The translations under genes were made by a program, and so were the position numbers. A stretch of 64,000 nt of DNA, from positions 7,623,501 through 7,687,500 of the forward strand of contig NZ_CP011340.1 of the NCBI RefSeq assembly GCF_001278075.1. Direction: 5' to 3'. The notes below the pieces were generated by a model. The model worked only from the letters and a program-made list of their open reading frames with translations. It did no database searches and was not told the DNA's origin. Below are positions 43,551 to 53,593 of this stretch, in pieces. Within the stretch, counting starts at the first letter, position 1, and each line of letters starts with the position of its first letter. Origin of the DNA: Streptomyces pristinaespiralis. Lineage in GTDB: Bacteria > Actinomycetota > Actinomycetes > Streptomycetales > Streptomycetaceae.

Positions 43551-44861
43551 ATGGGGTCGGGCTTTCTCCGCAGAGGTACGGGTACGGCCAGATGGACCGC
43601 GGCGCTCGCCGCGACGGCGATGGCCGCGGTCCTCGCCGGCTGCGGCTCCGGCAGCGGCACCGGCGCCGCCGAGGGCACCCTCACCGCCTACGTCTACGGC
43701 GACGACGCGGTGAAGGTGCAGCAGGCGGCCGTCGACGAGTTCAACAAGACGTCGGACGTGAAGGTCAAGCTCGTCTCGGTCCCCGGCGCCGAGTACGTCA
43801 ACAAGCTCCGCACCGCCATGGGCTCGCCCAACGCCCCGGACGTCTTCTTCAACTGGGGCGGCGGCTCCATCAAGCCGTACGTGGACGCCGGCCAGCTCGT
43901 CGACCTCTCCCCGCACTTCCAGAAGGACGAGACCCTGCGGCGCGGGTTCCTGCCGTCCATCGTCGAAGCGGGCAGTCTCGACGGCAAGGTCTACGGCGTG
44001 CCCATGCGCGGCATGCAGCCGGTGATGCTCTTCTACAACAAGTCCCTGTTCGCCGAGAACAACCTCCAGCCGCCGAAGACCTGGGACGACCTGCAGAAGG
44101 CCATCAGCACCTTCAAGGCGAAGAAGATCACCCCGTTCGCGCTCGGCGGCACCGACGCCTGGACCCAGCTCATGTGGCTCGAGTACCTGCTCGACCGCAT
44201 CGGCGGCCCCGAGGTCTTCAAGAAGATCCAGAACGGTGACTCCTCCGCCTGGGGCGACCCGGCGGTCCTCAAGGCCGCCCAGACGACCCGGCAGCTGATC
44301 GACGACGGAGCCTTCGGCAAGAACTTCAACTCGGTCTCCTACTCCAAGGGAGGCGCCCCCGCACTCTTCGCCCAGGGCAAGGCCGCGATGCACCTGATGG
44401 GCTCGTGGGAGTACTCGACCCAGCTGGGCAAGGCCCCCGACTTCGCCAAGAAGGACCTCGCCTGGACCGCGTTCCCGACCGTGGCCGGCGGCACCGGTGA
44501 CCCGGGCAACGTGGTGGGCAACCCCACCAACTACTGGTCGGTCAACGCACGCACCAAGCACAAGGACGCCGCGATCGACTTCCTGAAGTCGATGGCGTCC
44601 AAGGAGTACTCGAAGGCCCTCGTCGACAACGGCGACATCCCCACCACGGCCAACGCCTCCCAGCTGCTCCAGACCTCGCCCAACCCCGGGTTCGCCGAGT
44701 TCCAGTACAAGATGGTCCAGCTGGCCCCGAGCTTCACGCTCTCCTGGGACCAGGCGCTGGAGGCGAGCAAGGCCACCCCGATGCTCACCGAGATCAACAA
44801 GCTGTTCGCGGGCAAGTCCACGCCCGAGCAGTTCGTCGAGGCCCTGAAGGCGCTCAAGTAA
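43551..44861 (+). CDS. bxlE: Xylo-oligosaccharide-binding lipoprotein (family 1 SBP)
   Basis: This 436-residue extracellular sugar receptor is the first gene of the importer operon. The signal peptide ends in the lipobox LAGC (Cys about 31). The SBP_bac_1 fold follows with '[20 protein letters not shown]', '[20 protein letters not shown]', '[20 protein letters not shown]' and '[17 protein letters not shown]', typical of oligosaccharide binders. Context (beta-xylosidase, xylanase, glucuronidase) makes xylobiose or a longer xylo-oligosaccharide the likely ligand. ATG at 43551 has GAGGGG 6 nt upstream. Transcription is probably controlled by the divergent LacI protein. Confidence 0.92.
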   Translation: MGSGFLRRGTGTARWTAALAATAMAAVLAGCGSGSGTGAAEGTLTAYVYGDDAVKVQQAAVDEFNKTSDVKVKLVSVPGAEYVNKLRTAMGSPNAPDVFFNWGGGSIKPYVDAGQLVDLSPHFQKDETLRRGFLPSIVEAGSLDGKVYGVPMRGMQPVMLFYNKSLFAENNLQPPKTWDDLQKAISTFKAKKITPFALGGTDAWTQLMWLEYLLDRIGGPEVFKKIQNGDSSAWGDPAVLKAAQTTRQLIDDGAFGKNFNSVSYSKGGAPALFAQGKAAMHLMGSWEYSTQLGKAPDFAKKDLAWTAFPTVAGGTGDPGNVVGNPTNYWSVNARTKHKDAAIDFLKSMASKEYSKALVDNGDIPTTANASQLLQTSPNPGFAEFQYKMVQLAPSFTLSWDQALEASKATPMLTEINKLFAGKSTPEQFVEALKALK

Positions 44862-44863
44862 CC

Positions 44864-45823
44864 ATGACAGAAGTTTCCACACCGCTCGAGAAGCAGCGGA
44901 GCAGGGCGGCGGCCGCCACGAAGCGCGGCCGCCGCACTGCGGCGGGACAGGGCTTCGGCCGTCCCTCCGTCACCTGGGCGCTGCCCGGCATCATCTTCTT
45001 CGGGCTCTTCGCGATCGTGCCGATGGCACTGGCCGTCTATCTGTCCTTCTGCTCCTGGGACGGCCTCACCTCGCCGACACTCGTCGGCCTCGACAACTGG
45101 ACGCGGCTGTTCAAGGACCCGGAGTTCCGCCAGGCCGGCTGGCTCAGCCTGCTGCTGACCGTCATCAGCTGGGCCTTCCAGACACCCATCGCGCTGATGC
45201 TGGGCGTATGGGCGGCCGGCCGGCAGCGCAACCGTGCCGTGCTCTCCGCGATCTTCTTCGTCCCCCTGCTGCTGTCCACCACGGCGATCGCGGTGCTCTT
45301 CCACTCGCTCCTCGACCCCAACTTCGGTGTGATCAAGGAGATCGGGCCCTGGTTCGGGATCGACCCCAACATCCTGGGCTCCTCCACCGGCGCCCTGCTC
45401 ACCGTGGCCTTCGTCGGCGGCTGGCAGTTCATGCCGTTCCACACCCTGATCTACCAAGGCGGCACCCGGCAGATCCCGCAGGTGCTCTACCAGGCGGCCG
45501 CGATCGACGGGGCGGGACCGGTCCGGCAGTTCTTCTCGATCACCCTGCCGCAACTGCGCAACACCATCACCACCTCGTCGGTGCTGATGATCGTCGGCTC
45601 GCTGACGTACTTCGACACCGTGCTCATCATGACCAAGGGCGGACCCGGTACCGACACCACGATCGTGCCCTACCTGATGTACCGCACCGGTTTCCAGAGC
45701 TACGACCTCGGCTATGCCAGCGCCATCGCCACGGCGCTCGTCGTGGTGGCGACCGCCCTGTCCCTGCTGATGGTGAAGTTCAGCGGATTCGGGTCCATGC
45801 GCTCCACCAGGGAAGGGATGTGA
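44864..45823 (+). CDS. bxlF: Sugar ABC transporter permease (MalF-type)
   Basis: This 319-residue membrane protein with six predicted helices is the first inner-membrane subunit of the importer. A basic N-terminal tail (about 1-35) precedes helix 1 ('WALPGIIFFGLFAIVPMALA'). The EAA loop that contacts the ATPase reads 'YQAAAIDGAGPVRQFFSITL', followed by the final helices. It lies 2 bp after the binding-protein gene and overlaps the next permease gene. No ATPase gene is in the operon, which fits the streptomycete practice of sharing MsiK. Confidence 0.93.
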   Translation: MTEVSTPLEKQRSRAAAATKRGRRTAAGQGFGRPSVTWALPGIIFFGLFAIVPMALAVYLSFCSWDGLTSPTLVGLDNWTRLFKDPEFRQAGWLSLLLTVISWAFQTPIALMLGVWAAGRQRNRAVLSAIFFVPLLLSTTAIAVLFHSLLDPNFGVIKEIGPWFGIDPNILGSSTGALLTVAFVGGWQFMPFHTLIYQGGTRQIPQVLYQAAAIDGAGPVRQFFSITLPQLRNTITTSSVLMIVGSLTYFDTVLIMTKGGPGTDTTIVPYLMYRTGFQSYDLGYASAIATALVVVATALSLLMVKFSGFGSMRSTREGM

Positions 45824-46695
45824 CCGGAGTGTCCGCACAGCTGAACACCGCAAGGCCCGTGCGGAGGACCCGCCGGCGCCGGCCGAAGGGCAACCCGCTC
45901 GTCGGTCTGGGAGCACTGGCCTGGCTCGTCATCGTGCTGGTGCCGCTCTACACCCTGCTCTCCTCCTCGCTGACCCGGCAGGAGCAGGCGCTCAGCGGCA
46001 ACCCGCTGGCCTTCCCCACCGATCCCACGCTCGAGAATTACAACACCGTCCTCAGCAGCGGCTTCTTCACCCTGCTGTTCAACACCGCCGTCGTGGCCGT
46101 CGCCACGGTCGCCATCGTGCTCGCGCTCTCCGTCCCGCTCGCCTACGTGGCCGTGCGCACCAGGAGCCGGCTGTCGTCGATGGCCTTCCGGACCTTCCTG
46201 CTGGGCGTCGCCATCCCCGCCCAGGCCGTCGTCGTGCCGCTGTACCTGCTCATCGCCGAGATGGGCCTGTACGACTCGCTGGCAGCGGTGATCCTGCCGA
46301 CGGCCGCGTTCTCGATGCCGGTCGCCGTGCTCGTGCTCACCTCCACCCTCCGTGACATCTCGGAGGAGCTGTACGAGGCGATGGGCCTGGACGGCGCCAC
46401 ACCGCTGCGCATGCTGTGGCAGCTCGCGGTGCCGATGTCGCGGGCGGGCATCAGCACCGTCGCGATCTTCTCCGCACTGCAGGCGTGGAACGGCTTCCTG
46501 TTCCCGCTGATCCTCACCCAGTCGGAGGAGCAGCGTGTGCTGACCCTGGGCCTGTTCAACTTCATGGGCCAGTTCGGGCTCAACGTCCCCGCCCTGCTCG
46601 CGGCCGTCGTGCTGTCCGTGATCCCCATCTTCACGGTCTATCTCTTCGCCAGGCGCGCCCTGGTCAACGGCCTGATGGGCGTCGGCGGCAAGTAG
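45820..46695 (+). CDS. bxlG: Sugar ABC transporter permease (MalG-type)
   Basis: This protein of about 291 residues is the second membrane subunit, with six predicted helices, the periplasmic loop 'NPLAFPTDPTLENYNTVLSS' and the EAA loop 'YEAMGLDGATPLRMLWQLAV'. The GTG at 45820 overlaps the previous stop (GTGA). A second GTG at 45829 has better spacing from GGAAGGG, so the start is uncertain by three codons. It pairs with the upstream permease to carry xylo-oligosaccharides delivered by the lipoprotein. Confidence 0.92.
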   Translation: MTGVSAQLNTARPVRRTRRRRPKGNPLVGLGALAWLVIVLVPLYTLLSSSLTRQEQALSGNPLAFPTDPTLENYNTVLSSGFFTLLFNTAVVAVATVAIVLALSVPLAYVAVRTRSRLSSMAFRTFLLGVAIPAQAVVVPLYLLIAEMGLYDSLAAVILPTAAFSMPVAVLVLTSTLRDISEELYEAMGLDGATPLRMLWQLAVPMSRAGISTVAIFSALQAWNGFLFPLILTQSEEQRVLTLGLFNFMGQFGLNVPALLAAVVLSVIPIFTVYLFARRALVNGLMGVGGK

Positions 46696-46745
46696 CCCGC
46701 CGCCGAGCCCGCACATTTGCCACCACCGAGAGGAATCCCTGCCCG

Positions 46746-49142
46746 ATGGCAATTCCGCATGCCCCGGACGCGCCCGCCGCGGCCCCCGACGCCGAAGGCC
46801 CCTGGCGCGACCCCTCGCTCAGTGCCGCAGAACGGGTCGACGACCTCATGGGCAGAATGACCCTCGAAGAGAAGACGGCCCAGCTCTACGGCGTGTGGGT
46901 GGGCGCCGACGGCGACGGCGACGGTGTGGCGCCCCACCAGAACGACATGGTCGACGCGGTCGACTGGGACAGCCTCATCACCCGCGGCCTCGGCCAGCTC
47001 ACCAGGCCCTTCGGCACCGCTCCCGTGGACCCGGCGACCGGCGCGGTGGCGCTGGCCCGCGCCCAGCGGGAGATCGCCGACGCCAACCGCTTCGGCATCC
47101 CGGCGCTCGCCCACGAGGAGTGCCTGGCCGGTTTCACCGCCTGGTCCGCCACCGCCTACCCCGTACCGCTCGCCTGGGGCGCCACCTTCGATCCCGGCCT
47201 GGTCGCCGACATGGCCCGCCGCATCGGCGCGGACATGCGCGCCGTCGGTGTGCACCAGGGGCTCGCCCCCGTCCTCGACGTCGTCCGCGACCTGCGGTGG
47301 GGCCGGGTGGAGGAGACGATCGGCGAGGACCCGTACCTCGTCGGCACCGTCGGCACCGCCTATGTGGAGGGCCTTGAGTCCACCGGGATCATCGCCACCC
47401 TCAAGCACTTCGCCGGCTACTCGGCGTCCGCCGGCGCCCGCAACCTCGCCCCGGTCCGCGCCGGCGGACGCGAGCTCGCGGACGTCATCCTCCCGCCGTT
47501 CGAGATGGCGCTGCGGGAAGGCGGAGCCCGCTCGGTGATGCACTCCTACGCCGAGATCGACGGAGTCCCCGCCGCGGCGGACACCCGGCTGCTGACCGAA
47601 CTCCTGCGGGAGATCTGGGGCTTCGACGGCACGGTCGTCGCCGACTACTTCGGCATCGGCTTCCTCGAGACCCTGCACAAGGTCGCCGCCGGGCGCGGCG
47701 ATGCCGCCAGGCTCGCCCTGACCGCCGGTGTCGACGTCGAACTGCCGACCGTCCGCTGCTACGGCGACGCGCTCGTCGAAGCGGTACGTGACGGCCTGGT
47801 CCCCGAGGCGCTCGTCGACCGCGCGCTGCGCAGGGTCCTGATCCAGAAGTGCGAACTGGGCCTGCTCGACCCCGACTGGTCCCCGCTGCCCCCGGTGCTC
47901 CGGGGATCGGACGGCGAGGCGGACAGCGTGCGCGGAACCGTCGACCTCGACGGACCCGCCAACCGGGAGACCGCCAGGCTCGTCGCCGAGCGGTCCTGCG
48001 TGCTGCTCGCCAACGACGGCGGCGTGCTGCCGCTCCGCGACACCGCGCGGATCGCGGTCGTCGGACCCCGGGCCGACGATCCGCTGGCCATGCTCGGCTG
48101 CTACTCCTTCCCCAGCCACGTCGGCGTCTCGCACCCCGGTGTCCCCCTCGGCGTGGACATCCCGACCGTGCTGGCCGCGCTGACCGAGGAGTTCCCCGGC
48201 GCCGCGGTCCGCCACGCCGCCGGCTGCGACGTCGACGGTCCCGACACCTCGGGCATCGCCCAAGCGGTGCGTCTCGCGCAGGACGCCGACGTGTGCGTGG
48301 CGGTGCTGGGCGACCGGGCCGGACTCTTCGGCCGCGGCACCTCCGGTGAAGGCTGCGACGCGGCGGACCTCTCGCTGCCCGGTGTCCAGGGGGAGCTGCT
48401 GGACGCCCTGGTGGCCACCGGCGTCCCCGTGGTGGCCGTGCTGGTGACGGGCCGTCCGTACGCGCTCGGCCGCTGGGCGGACCGGCTCGCGGCCGTGGTG
48501 CAGGCGTTCTTCCCCGGCGAGGAGGGCGGCCCCGCCCTGGCCGGGGTGCTGTCCGGGCGGGTCAACCCGTCCGGCCGGCTGCCGGTCGGTGTGCCGTACG
48601 GGCCGGGCGGCCAGCCCTGGACGTACCTCCAGCCGCCGCTCGGACTGGCGGGCGGGGTGAGCAACCTCGATCCCACCCCGCTCTTCCCCTTCGGGCACGG
48701 GCTCTCCTACACGACGTTCGCGTGGGAGCCCGGCCCGACCGCTCCCGCGGAGCTCCCCACCGACGGGTCCGCGGACATCGGTGTGGTCGTGCGCAACACC
48801 GGCGACCGCGACGGCGCCGAGGTCGTCCAGCTCTACCTGCACGACCCGGTCGCCCAGACCACCCGGCCGGACGTCCGGCTGATCGGCTACGCCAGGGTGG
48901 AGCTCGCGGCGGGCCGGGCGGCGGAGGTCCGCTTCCGTTTCCACGCCGACCTGGCGTCCTTCACGGGCGTCGGCGGGCGCCGGATCGTCGAACCGGGCGA
49001 CCTCGAGCTGCGGTTCGCGACGTCCAGCGCGCCCGGCGACGTCCGGCACACCGTACGGCTGCGCCTGACCGGCCCGGAGCGGACGGTCGGCCACGACCGC
49101 ACGCTGCACTGCGCCACCGTCGTCGAACCGGTCGCCGGCTGA
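46746..49142 (+). CDS. bxlA: GH3 beta-xylosidase/glycosidase, intracellular
   Basis: This 798-residue glycoside hydrolase has a GH3 N-domain with the conserved 'KHFAGYSAS' (about 220-228) and a catalytic Asp300 in VVADYFG, a GH3 C-domain ('VLLANDGGVLPLRDTARIAV', 'AFFPGEEGGPALAGVLSG', 'PFGHGLSYTTFAW') and a C-terminal FnIII-like domain (about 670-795). It lacks a signal peptide, so it should cleave imported xylobiose and xylo-oligosaccharides in the cytoplasm. ATG at 46746 with GAGAGGAAT upstream. It is the last gene of the importer operon and is followed by a bidirectional terminator. Arabinosidase or glucosidase activity cannot be excluded. Confidence 0.93.
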   Translation: MAIPHAPDAPAAAPDAEGPWRDPSLSAAERVDDLMGRMTLEEKTAQLYGVWVGADGDGDGVAPHQNDMVDAVDWDSLITRGLGQLTRPFGTAPVDPATGAVALARAQREIADANRFGIPALAHEECLAGFTAWSATAYPVPLAWGATFDPGLVADMARRIGADMRAVGVHQGLAPVLDVVRDLRWGRVEETIGEDPYLVGTVGTAYVEGLESTGIIATLKHFAGYSASAGARNLAPVRAGGRELADVILPPFEMALREGGARSVMHSYAEIDGVPAAADTRLLTELLREIWGFDGTVVADYFGIGFLETLHKVAAGRGDAARLALTAGVDVELPTVRCYGDALVEAVRDGLVPEALVDRALRRVLIQKCELGLLDPDWSPLPPVLRGSDGEADSVRGTVDLDGPANRETARLVAERSCVLLANDGGVLPLRDTARIAVVGPRADDPLAMLGCYSFPSHVGVSHPGVPLGVDIPTVLAALTEEFPGAAVRHAAGCDVDGPDTSGIAQAVRLAQDADVCVAVLGDRAGLFGRGTSGEGCDAADLSLPGVQGELLDALVATGVPVVAVLVTGRPYALGRWADRLAAVVQAFFPGEEGGPALAGVLSGRVNPSGRLPVGVPYGPGGQPWTYLQPPLGLAGGVSNLDPTPLFPFGHGLSYTTFAWEPGPTAPAELPTDGSADIGVVVRNTGDRDGAEVVQLYLHDPVAQTTRPDVRLIGYARVELAAGRAAEVRFRFHADLASFTGVGGRRIVEPGDLELRFATSSAPGDVRHTVRLRLTGPERTVGHDRTLHCATVVEPVAG

Positions 49143-49163
49143 CCCCGGCGCACGGGACACGAA

Positions 49164-49192
49164 ATCCCCGGGAGCGGATCGCTCCCGGGGAT
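49164..49192. terminator. Bidirectional hairpin terminator
   Basis: ATCCCCGGGAGC-G and its exact complement (13-bp stem, loop GAT at 49177-49179) lie between the convergent beta-xylosidase and GH115 genes. Confidence 0.9.
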
Positions 49193-49202
49193 CTCGCGCT
49201 TC

Positions 49203-52200
49203 TCAGCGCAGCCGCATGCTCTCCGGCGGCCCCAGGTAGCTGGGCCGCAGACCGCCGGTGTCGACGACCAGCTTCTGCAGCACCACCGTCGGGTCGACCA
49301 TCCAGAACCGGAGCACGTGCCGGCCCGCGCGGCCGATCCGGTGCTCGGTGCCGGTGAGGTTGACGTTGTCGGAGGTGGTGCGCGCCCACCGGCGGTTCAT
49401 GGTGCCGTCGTCGGACCCGGTGGCCTGTGTGATGTTCACCGTCTGCGGCCGGTCGTCGTCGAAGGACACCGCGTACTTCAGCCCGTCGCTCGCCAGCACG
49501 TTGTTCCGCGGCGACAGATACGCCCACACGGTGACCCGGCCGGCGGTGAACAGGGTCAGTTCGTACTGGAGATGGGGACCGTCCCCCGGGGTGCGGCGGG
49601 CCGCCGTCACCGGGAACGGCTCCATGCCGCCGCCGGTGCGCCCGATGCCGGGTATGCGCTGCCAGGTCACCGAACTGCTGCCCACGGCCTTCGCGTAGTG
49701 CTCGGCCTCGATGGAGACGTAGCCGTTCGCCTCGATGAATCCCGACAGCCGCGCACGGGACACCCACGGATTGTCGATCACCGCTTCGACGCGCACCGTG
49801 CGGCCGTCCGGACCGTGGACCTCCACCGGCAGCCGGGTGATGCCCCCGGGCGCCCGGGACCAGTCGACGCGCAGGGTCACCCGCTGCTGTGTCACGACCC
49901 GGCCGCGCGGCCGGTCGGCGCTCAGCCACGAGGCACCGGTGCGGACCTCGTAGCCGAAGGAACCGCCGCCGCGGTTGAAGACCTCGATGTACTGGGCCGG
50001 CTGGCTCTGGTACGGGCTGAAGACGGGCAGCGTGGCCGGGGCCTTCTCGTTCGGCCACCATGCGGCGCTGCCGTCGACCGCCACGCCCATCTCCGGCCGC
50101 TCGGGCAGCTCGATGCGCTTGACGGCGGGGAAGATCTCGTCGGGCAGCGCGACGTGGTTGAGTTCGGGCTGCTGCCACGGCGCGTTGGGCCCGTAGCGTG
50201 CGACGTCGCCGTAGCCGATGTGCGGCTGGGTCTGGAAGCCGCGCCACTTGCCGCCCGCGACCTCGTTGTTGAACTTGTCCGAGAGCGCGAAGTCGTCGGC
50301 GAGCCGGGCTTCCGCCCGGGCCGCCAGCTCGTTGGTGAGGGCCCGCCCCTGCGCCGCGTAGTGGAGGTTGGTGAACTCCGCCTCGCGCAGCGCGTACACG
50401 TTGGCGGTGGCCTCGACCTCGTACCCGACGAGCTGGTACCAGGCGTCCTGGCCGGCGGCCGGTATCCGGCGGCCGATCTCCCGTGCATCCTGGGCCAGCT
50501 GCCGCCAGTCCTCCGTGACGCGTTCCAGTTCCCGGTAGTCGGTGAGGCTGAAGGGGGTGGCCTCGTCGTCGTGTACGACGGCGCTGTCGTCCGTGGCGAG
50601 GTCCTTCGCCGGGTCCAGGGTGATTCTGCGGTTGAGCAGTTCGGGCTTGCGCCGGGACTGGAGCCGGGCGTACCGGTCCAGTACGGCGGCGATCGCGGCG
50701 GCCTCGCGTTCGCCGAAGTTCTGCCGGGCGTAGCCCAGTTCCCACTCGGGGAGCCGGTCCAGCTCCCAGCGGCGAGGGTTCCACGCGTAGTCCATGAAGA
50801 ACTGTGTGGGCAGTTCGTTGCCCTTCAGATCCCCGACGTTGGTGACCCACAGCCGGTCGTTGCCGTAGGCGAAGGACTGGCTGAGCTGGTCCCACATGTT
50901 CGGCAGCGTGGTGGTGTCGACCCACTTGTAGTTGCGGCCCACGCCCACATAGTCGAAGTGGTAGTAGAGGCCGTAGCCGCCGGCACGGGCGTCCGTGGAG
51001 AGCGAGGGCACCTTGCGGACGTTGCCCCAGTTGTCGTCGGTGAGCACGACGGTCACGTCGTCGGGGACCCGCAGCCCGCGGTCCCAGTAGCGCTGCACCT
51101 CCTTGTAGAGGGTCCACACCTGGGGCAGGGCCGCCGGGTCCTTGCCGGTGATCTCGGAGATGATCGCGCGCTGGGTGGCGATGATCTCGCTCATCAGGTC
51201 GATGGCGTCGCCGTCCGGCAGGCTCGTGTCACCGTTGCCGCGCATGCCGAGGGTGATGACGCCCTCGAAGTCCTCGTCCGTCATCCGGCGGACACCGTCC
51301 GCCCAGTACGCCTTGACGGCCTCCTTGTTGCGGCGGAAGGACCACTCACCGGTGCCGCCGTAGGGGTCGTGGCCGGGCGTCGTGATGTTGCCGTCCTGGT
51401 CGCGCACCGCGGGGACCGCGTGCCGGTTCCACTCCTCGATGCCGCGCATCATCGGCGCCTCGTGGGAGGTGCCCATGACAATGCCGTACGCCTTGGCCGT
51501 GGCATGGTTCAGCGGGTCGTCCTCCGCGAACGCCCGGCCCCAGACCGCCGGCCACAGGTAGTTGGCCTTGAGCCGGAGCATCACCTCGAAGACCTTGGCG
51601 TAGAAGGCCGCGTTGAATCCGCCCTCGAAGCCGGGGGCCTTGCCCGGGCCGAAGAAGGCCGGGGCCCAGGTGCCCAGCGCAGGGTTCTCGTCGTTGATGA
51701 AGATGCCCCGGTACTTCACCGCCGGGGTGCCCTGGGTGTGCCGGCCGCGCCGGACGTAGAGCGCGTCGCGGTGGCGCGGCACGACGTCGTCCCACCAGTA
51801 CCAGGGGGAGACGCCGATGCCGCGGGAGACGTCGTACGCGCCGAAGATCGTGCCCCGCTGGTCGCTGCCCGCGATCACGAAGGCACGGTCGACGCCGGGC
51901 GCCGGGTGCTCGACGACCGTCTGCAGCGACGTCTCCCACGTGCCTTCGATCCCGCGCACATCGAGCTTGCCCGCCTTGATCAGCCCGTCGATCAGCGGAC
52001 TGCGGCCGATGGTGCCGACGATCGCGACCTCGCGCTGTCGCGGGACGCCGTCCTGGAGCAGCACCGGTCGTACGCCGGTGACCCGTTCGATGTCGTCCCG
52101 CAGATCGCCCGCCACGCGGACGACGCCCTCGTGGTCTGCGGAACTCACCACGATGGGGACCGCTCTGCCCGCACGGACGAGGGGGAAGCAGCCCGGTTCC

Positions 52201-52379
52201 GGTGCGAAGGAGATGTACGAGCCCGGGTCCGTCGCCCGGCTCGTGCCGCCGCCCGGCGCGGCCCATGCCGCGCCGGGGGTCAGCAGGGCCGATCCGAGGG
52301 GAGTGGCCAGGGCGGTCAGTCCGAGGCCGAGCCCCAGTACCGTTCTGCGGCTGGCGCCGCCCGGAGAATGCCGTTCCAT
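49203..52379 (-). CDS. Secreted GH115 xylan alpha-1,2-glucuronidase
   Basis: This 1058-residue enzyme is expected to remove (4-O-methyl-)glucuronosyl side groups from xylan. A twin-arginine-type signal (SRRTVLGLGLGLTALATPLG, residues 10-29) suggests Tat export. The GH115 catalytic region includes 'RAFVIAGSDQRGTIFGAYDV', 'SPWYWWDDVV', 'KYRGIFINDENPALGTWAPA', 'LKANYLWPAVWGRAF' and 'VVLTDDNWGNVRKVP'. C-terminal beta domains extend to about 1055. ATG at 52379 has AAGGAAAGGGC upstream. It lies 39 bp after the xylanase gene, forming a xylanase-glucuronidase operon that should be controlled by the operator before the xylanase. Confidence 0.93.
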   Translation of the reverse strand: MERHSPGGASRRTVLGLGLGLTALATPLGSALLTPGAAWAAPGGGTSRATDPGSYISFAPEPGCFPLVRAGRAVPIVVSSADHEGVVRVAGDLRDDIERVTGVRPVLLQDGVPRQREVAIVGTIGRSPLIDGLIKAGKLDVRGIEGTWETSLQTVVEHPAPGVDRAFVIAGSDQRGTIFGAYDVSRGIGVSPWYWWDDVVPRHRDALYVRRGRHTQGTPAVKYRGIFINDENPALGTWAPAFFGPGKAPGFEGGFNAAFYAKVFEVMLRLKANYLWPAVWGRAFAEDDPLNHATAKAYGIVMGTSHEAPMMRGIEEWNRHAVPAVRDQDGNITTPGHDPYGGTGEWSFRRNKEAVKAYWADGVRRMTDEDFEGVITLGMRGNGDTSLPDGDAIDLMSEIIATQRAIISEITGKDPAALPQVWTLYKEVQRYWDRGLRVPDDVTVVLTDDNWGNVRKVPSLSTDARAGGYGLYYHFDYVGVGRNYKWVDTTTLPNMWDQLSQSFAYGNDRLWVTNVGDLKGNELPTQFFMDYAWNPRRWELDRLPEWELGYARQNFGEREAAAIAAVLDRYARLQSRRKPELLNRRITLDPAKDLATDDSAVVHDDEATPFSLTDYRELERVTEDWRQLAQDAREIGRRIPAAGQDAWYQLVGYEVEATANVYALREAEFTNLHYAAQGRALTNELAARAEARLADDFALSDKFNNEVAGGKWRGFQTQPHIGYGDVARYGPNAPWQQPELNHVALPDEIFPAVKRIELPERPEMGVAVDGSAAWWPNEKAPATLPVFSPYQSQPAQYIEVFNRGGGSFGYEVRTGASWLSADRPRGRVVTQQRVTLRVDWSRAPGGITRLPVEVHGPDGRTVRVEAVIDNPWVSRARLSGFIEANGYVSIEAEHYAKAVGSSSVTWQRIPGIGRTGGGMEPFPVTAARRTPGDGPHLQYELTLFTAGRVTVWAYLSPRNNVLASDGLKYAVSFDDDRPQTVNITQATGSDDGTMNRRWARTTSDNVNLTGTEHRIGRAGRHVLRFWMVDPTVVLQKLVVDTGGLRPSYLGPPESMRLR

Positions 52380-52418
52380 GGTGCCCTTTCCTTGACGAAT
52401 GTCTTCGCGCACCGAGGC

Positions 52419-53537
52419 TCAGCGACGGCGGCCGGCGAGGGTCAGGTCCTGGCGGAGGGCGTCGAACGCCGGCTTCGCCGCGTAGTTCTCGTCGAGGACG
52501 TTGGCCGCGCCCTCGCCCTCGAAGGTGTCGGGCACCCACGAGTACTTGTCGGTGAAGCCCCAGACGGTGAAATCGGTGCACCGCCTGGTGACGAGGCAGG
52601 CGCCCAGCAGCACGCTGTAACCGCGCGCCTGTGCCTGGAGCTTGATGTTGTCGGCGGGCATCGGCATCCGGACGTCGGCCTCGGTGATCGCGCTCTCCAT
52701 GCCGAGGTCGTCGAACCGCTTCAGGTTGGCCGCCACGTCACCGGGGAAGCCGTACTGGACGGCGAAGTGGCCCTGGAGGCCGACGCCGTGGACCGGCACG
52801 CCCTCCCGGCGCAGCTGCTTCACCAGCTCGTACAGGGCGGTGCTCTTCGCGTTGACGCCTTCGATGTTGTAGTCGTTGATGTAGAGCTTCGCGCCCGGGT
52901 CGGCCCGGTGGGCCCAGCGGAAGGCGTCGGCGATGTATCCGGGGCCCAGGTTGCGCAGCCAGATGCTGTCGCGCAGGGTCCCGTCGTCGTTGAACGCCTC
53001 GTTGACGACGTCCCACTGCCAGATCCTGCCCTTGAAGTGGCGTACCTCCTCGGTGACGTGGCGGCGCAGGATCTCCCTGAGCTCCTCCGGCGTGAAGGAG
53101 CCCTCGGTCACCCAGGCGGGGAGCTGGCTGTGCCAGACGAGCGTGTGGCCGCGCACCAGTTGCTTGTGGGAGCGGGCGAAGTCGACGAGTCCGTCCGCGG
53201 CGGCCCAGTCGTGCTTGCCGCGCTCGGGCTCGGTGAGCTGCCACTTCATCACGTTCTCCGCGGTGACCGAGGAGAACTCGCGGGCCACCGTCTCGCGGTA
53301 GGTGCTGTCGCCGGCGAGGGCGGTGGTGTCGACGGCCGTGCCGATCCGCAGCCCGGCCTTTCTGCCGAGCGCGCCGAGGGTGGCGGCGTCCGCGGCGTCC
53401 CGGGAGGGCGCCACGCTCTCCCCTCCGGCGCCGGCGGCACCGGCCGGGGCGGCCGCGGAGGCGGCGGGCAGCGTGAAGGTGGCGAGAAGTCCTGCCGTTG
53501 CGGCGCTGATCGCCAGGGCACGGGTCACCTTGAGCAC
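52419..53537 (-). CDS. Secreted GH10 endo-1,4-beta-xylanase
   Basis: This 372-residue xylanase has a Sec signal peptide (about 1-28) and a GH10 TIM barrel (about 50-365). The acid/base is Glu180 in 'WDVVNEAFND' and the nucleophile is Glu286 in 'ITEADVRM'; 'AENVMKWQLTEPERG' and 'GHTLVWHSQLPAWV' are further marks. There is no carbohydrate-binding module. GTG at 53537 with GAAGGGGAAC upstream is preferred over a longer frame. The first gene of its operon, it is divergent from zwf with 239 bp between, and an operator-like element lies 57 bp upstream. Confidence 0.95.
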   Translation of the reverse strand: MLKVTRALAISAATAGLLATFTLPAASAAAPAGAAGAGGESVAPSRDAADAATLGALGRKAGLRIGTAVDTTALAGDSTYRETVAREFSSVTAENVMKWQLTEPERGKHDWAAADGLVDFARSHKQLVRGHTLVWHSQLPAWVTEGSFTPEELREILRRHVTEEVRHFKGRIWQWDVVNEAFNDDGTLRDSIWLRNLGPGYIADAFRWAHRADPGAKLYINDYNIEGVNAKSTALYELVKQLRREGVPVHGVGLQGHFAVQYGFPGDVAANLKRFDDLGMESAITEADVRMPMPADNIKLQAQARGYSVLLGACLVTRRCTDFTVWGFTDKYSWVPDTFEGEGAANVLDENYAAKPAFDALRQDLTLAGRRR

Positions 53538-53593
53538 GGATGTTCCCCTTCGGTGGGGCGGAGCCTTCCGGAAGGCCCAGGAGGACTCCGGTC

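Noticed and set aside
42342..44882. Very long LacI-gene frame of 846 codons
   Set aside because: The extra N-terminal part is antisense to the sugar-binding-protein gene and makes no domain sense; the LacI start at 43400 fits the family.
43551..46695. Missing ATPase as a sign of a broken transporter
   Set aside because: Streptomycete oligosaccharide importers normally share the MsiK ATPase encoded elsewhere, so its absence here is expected.
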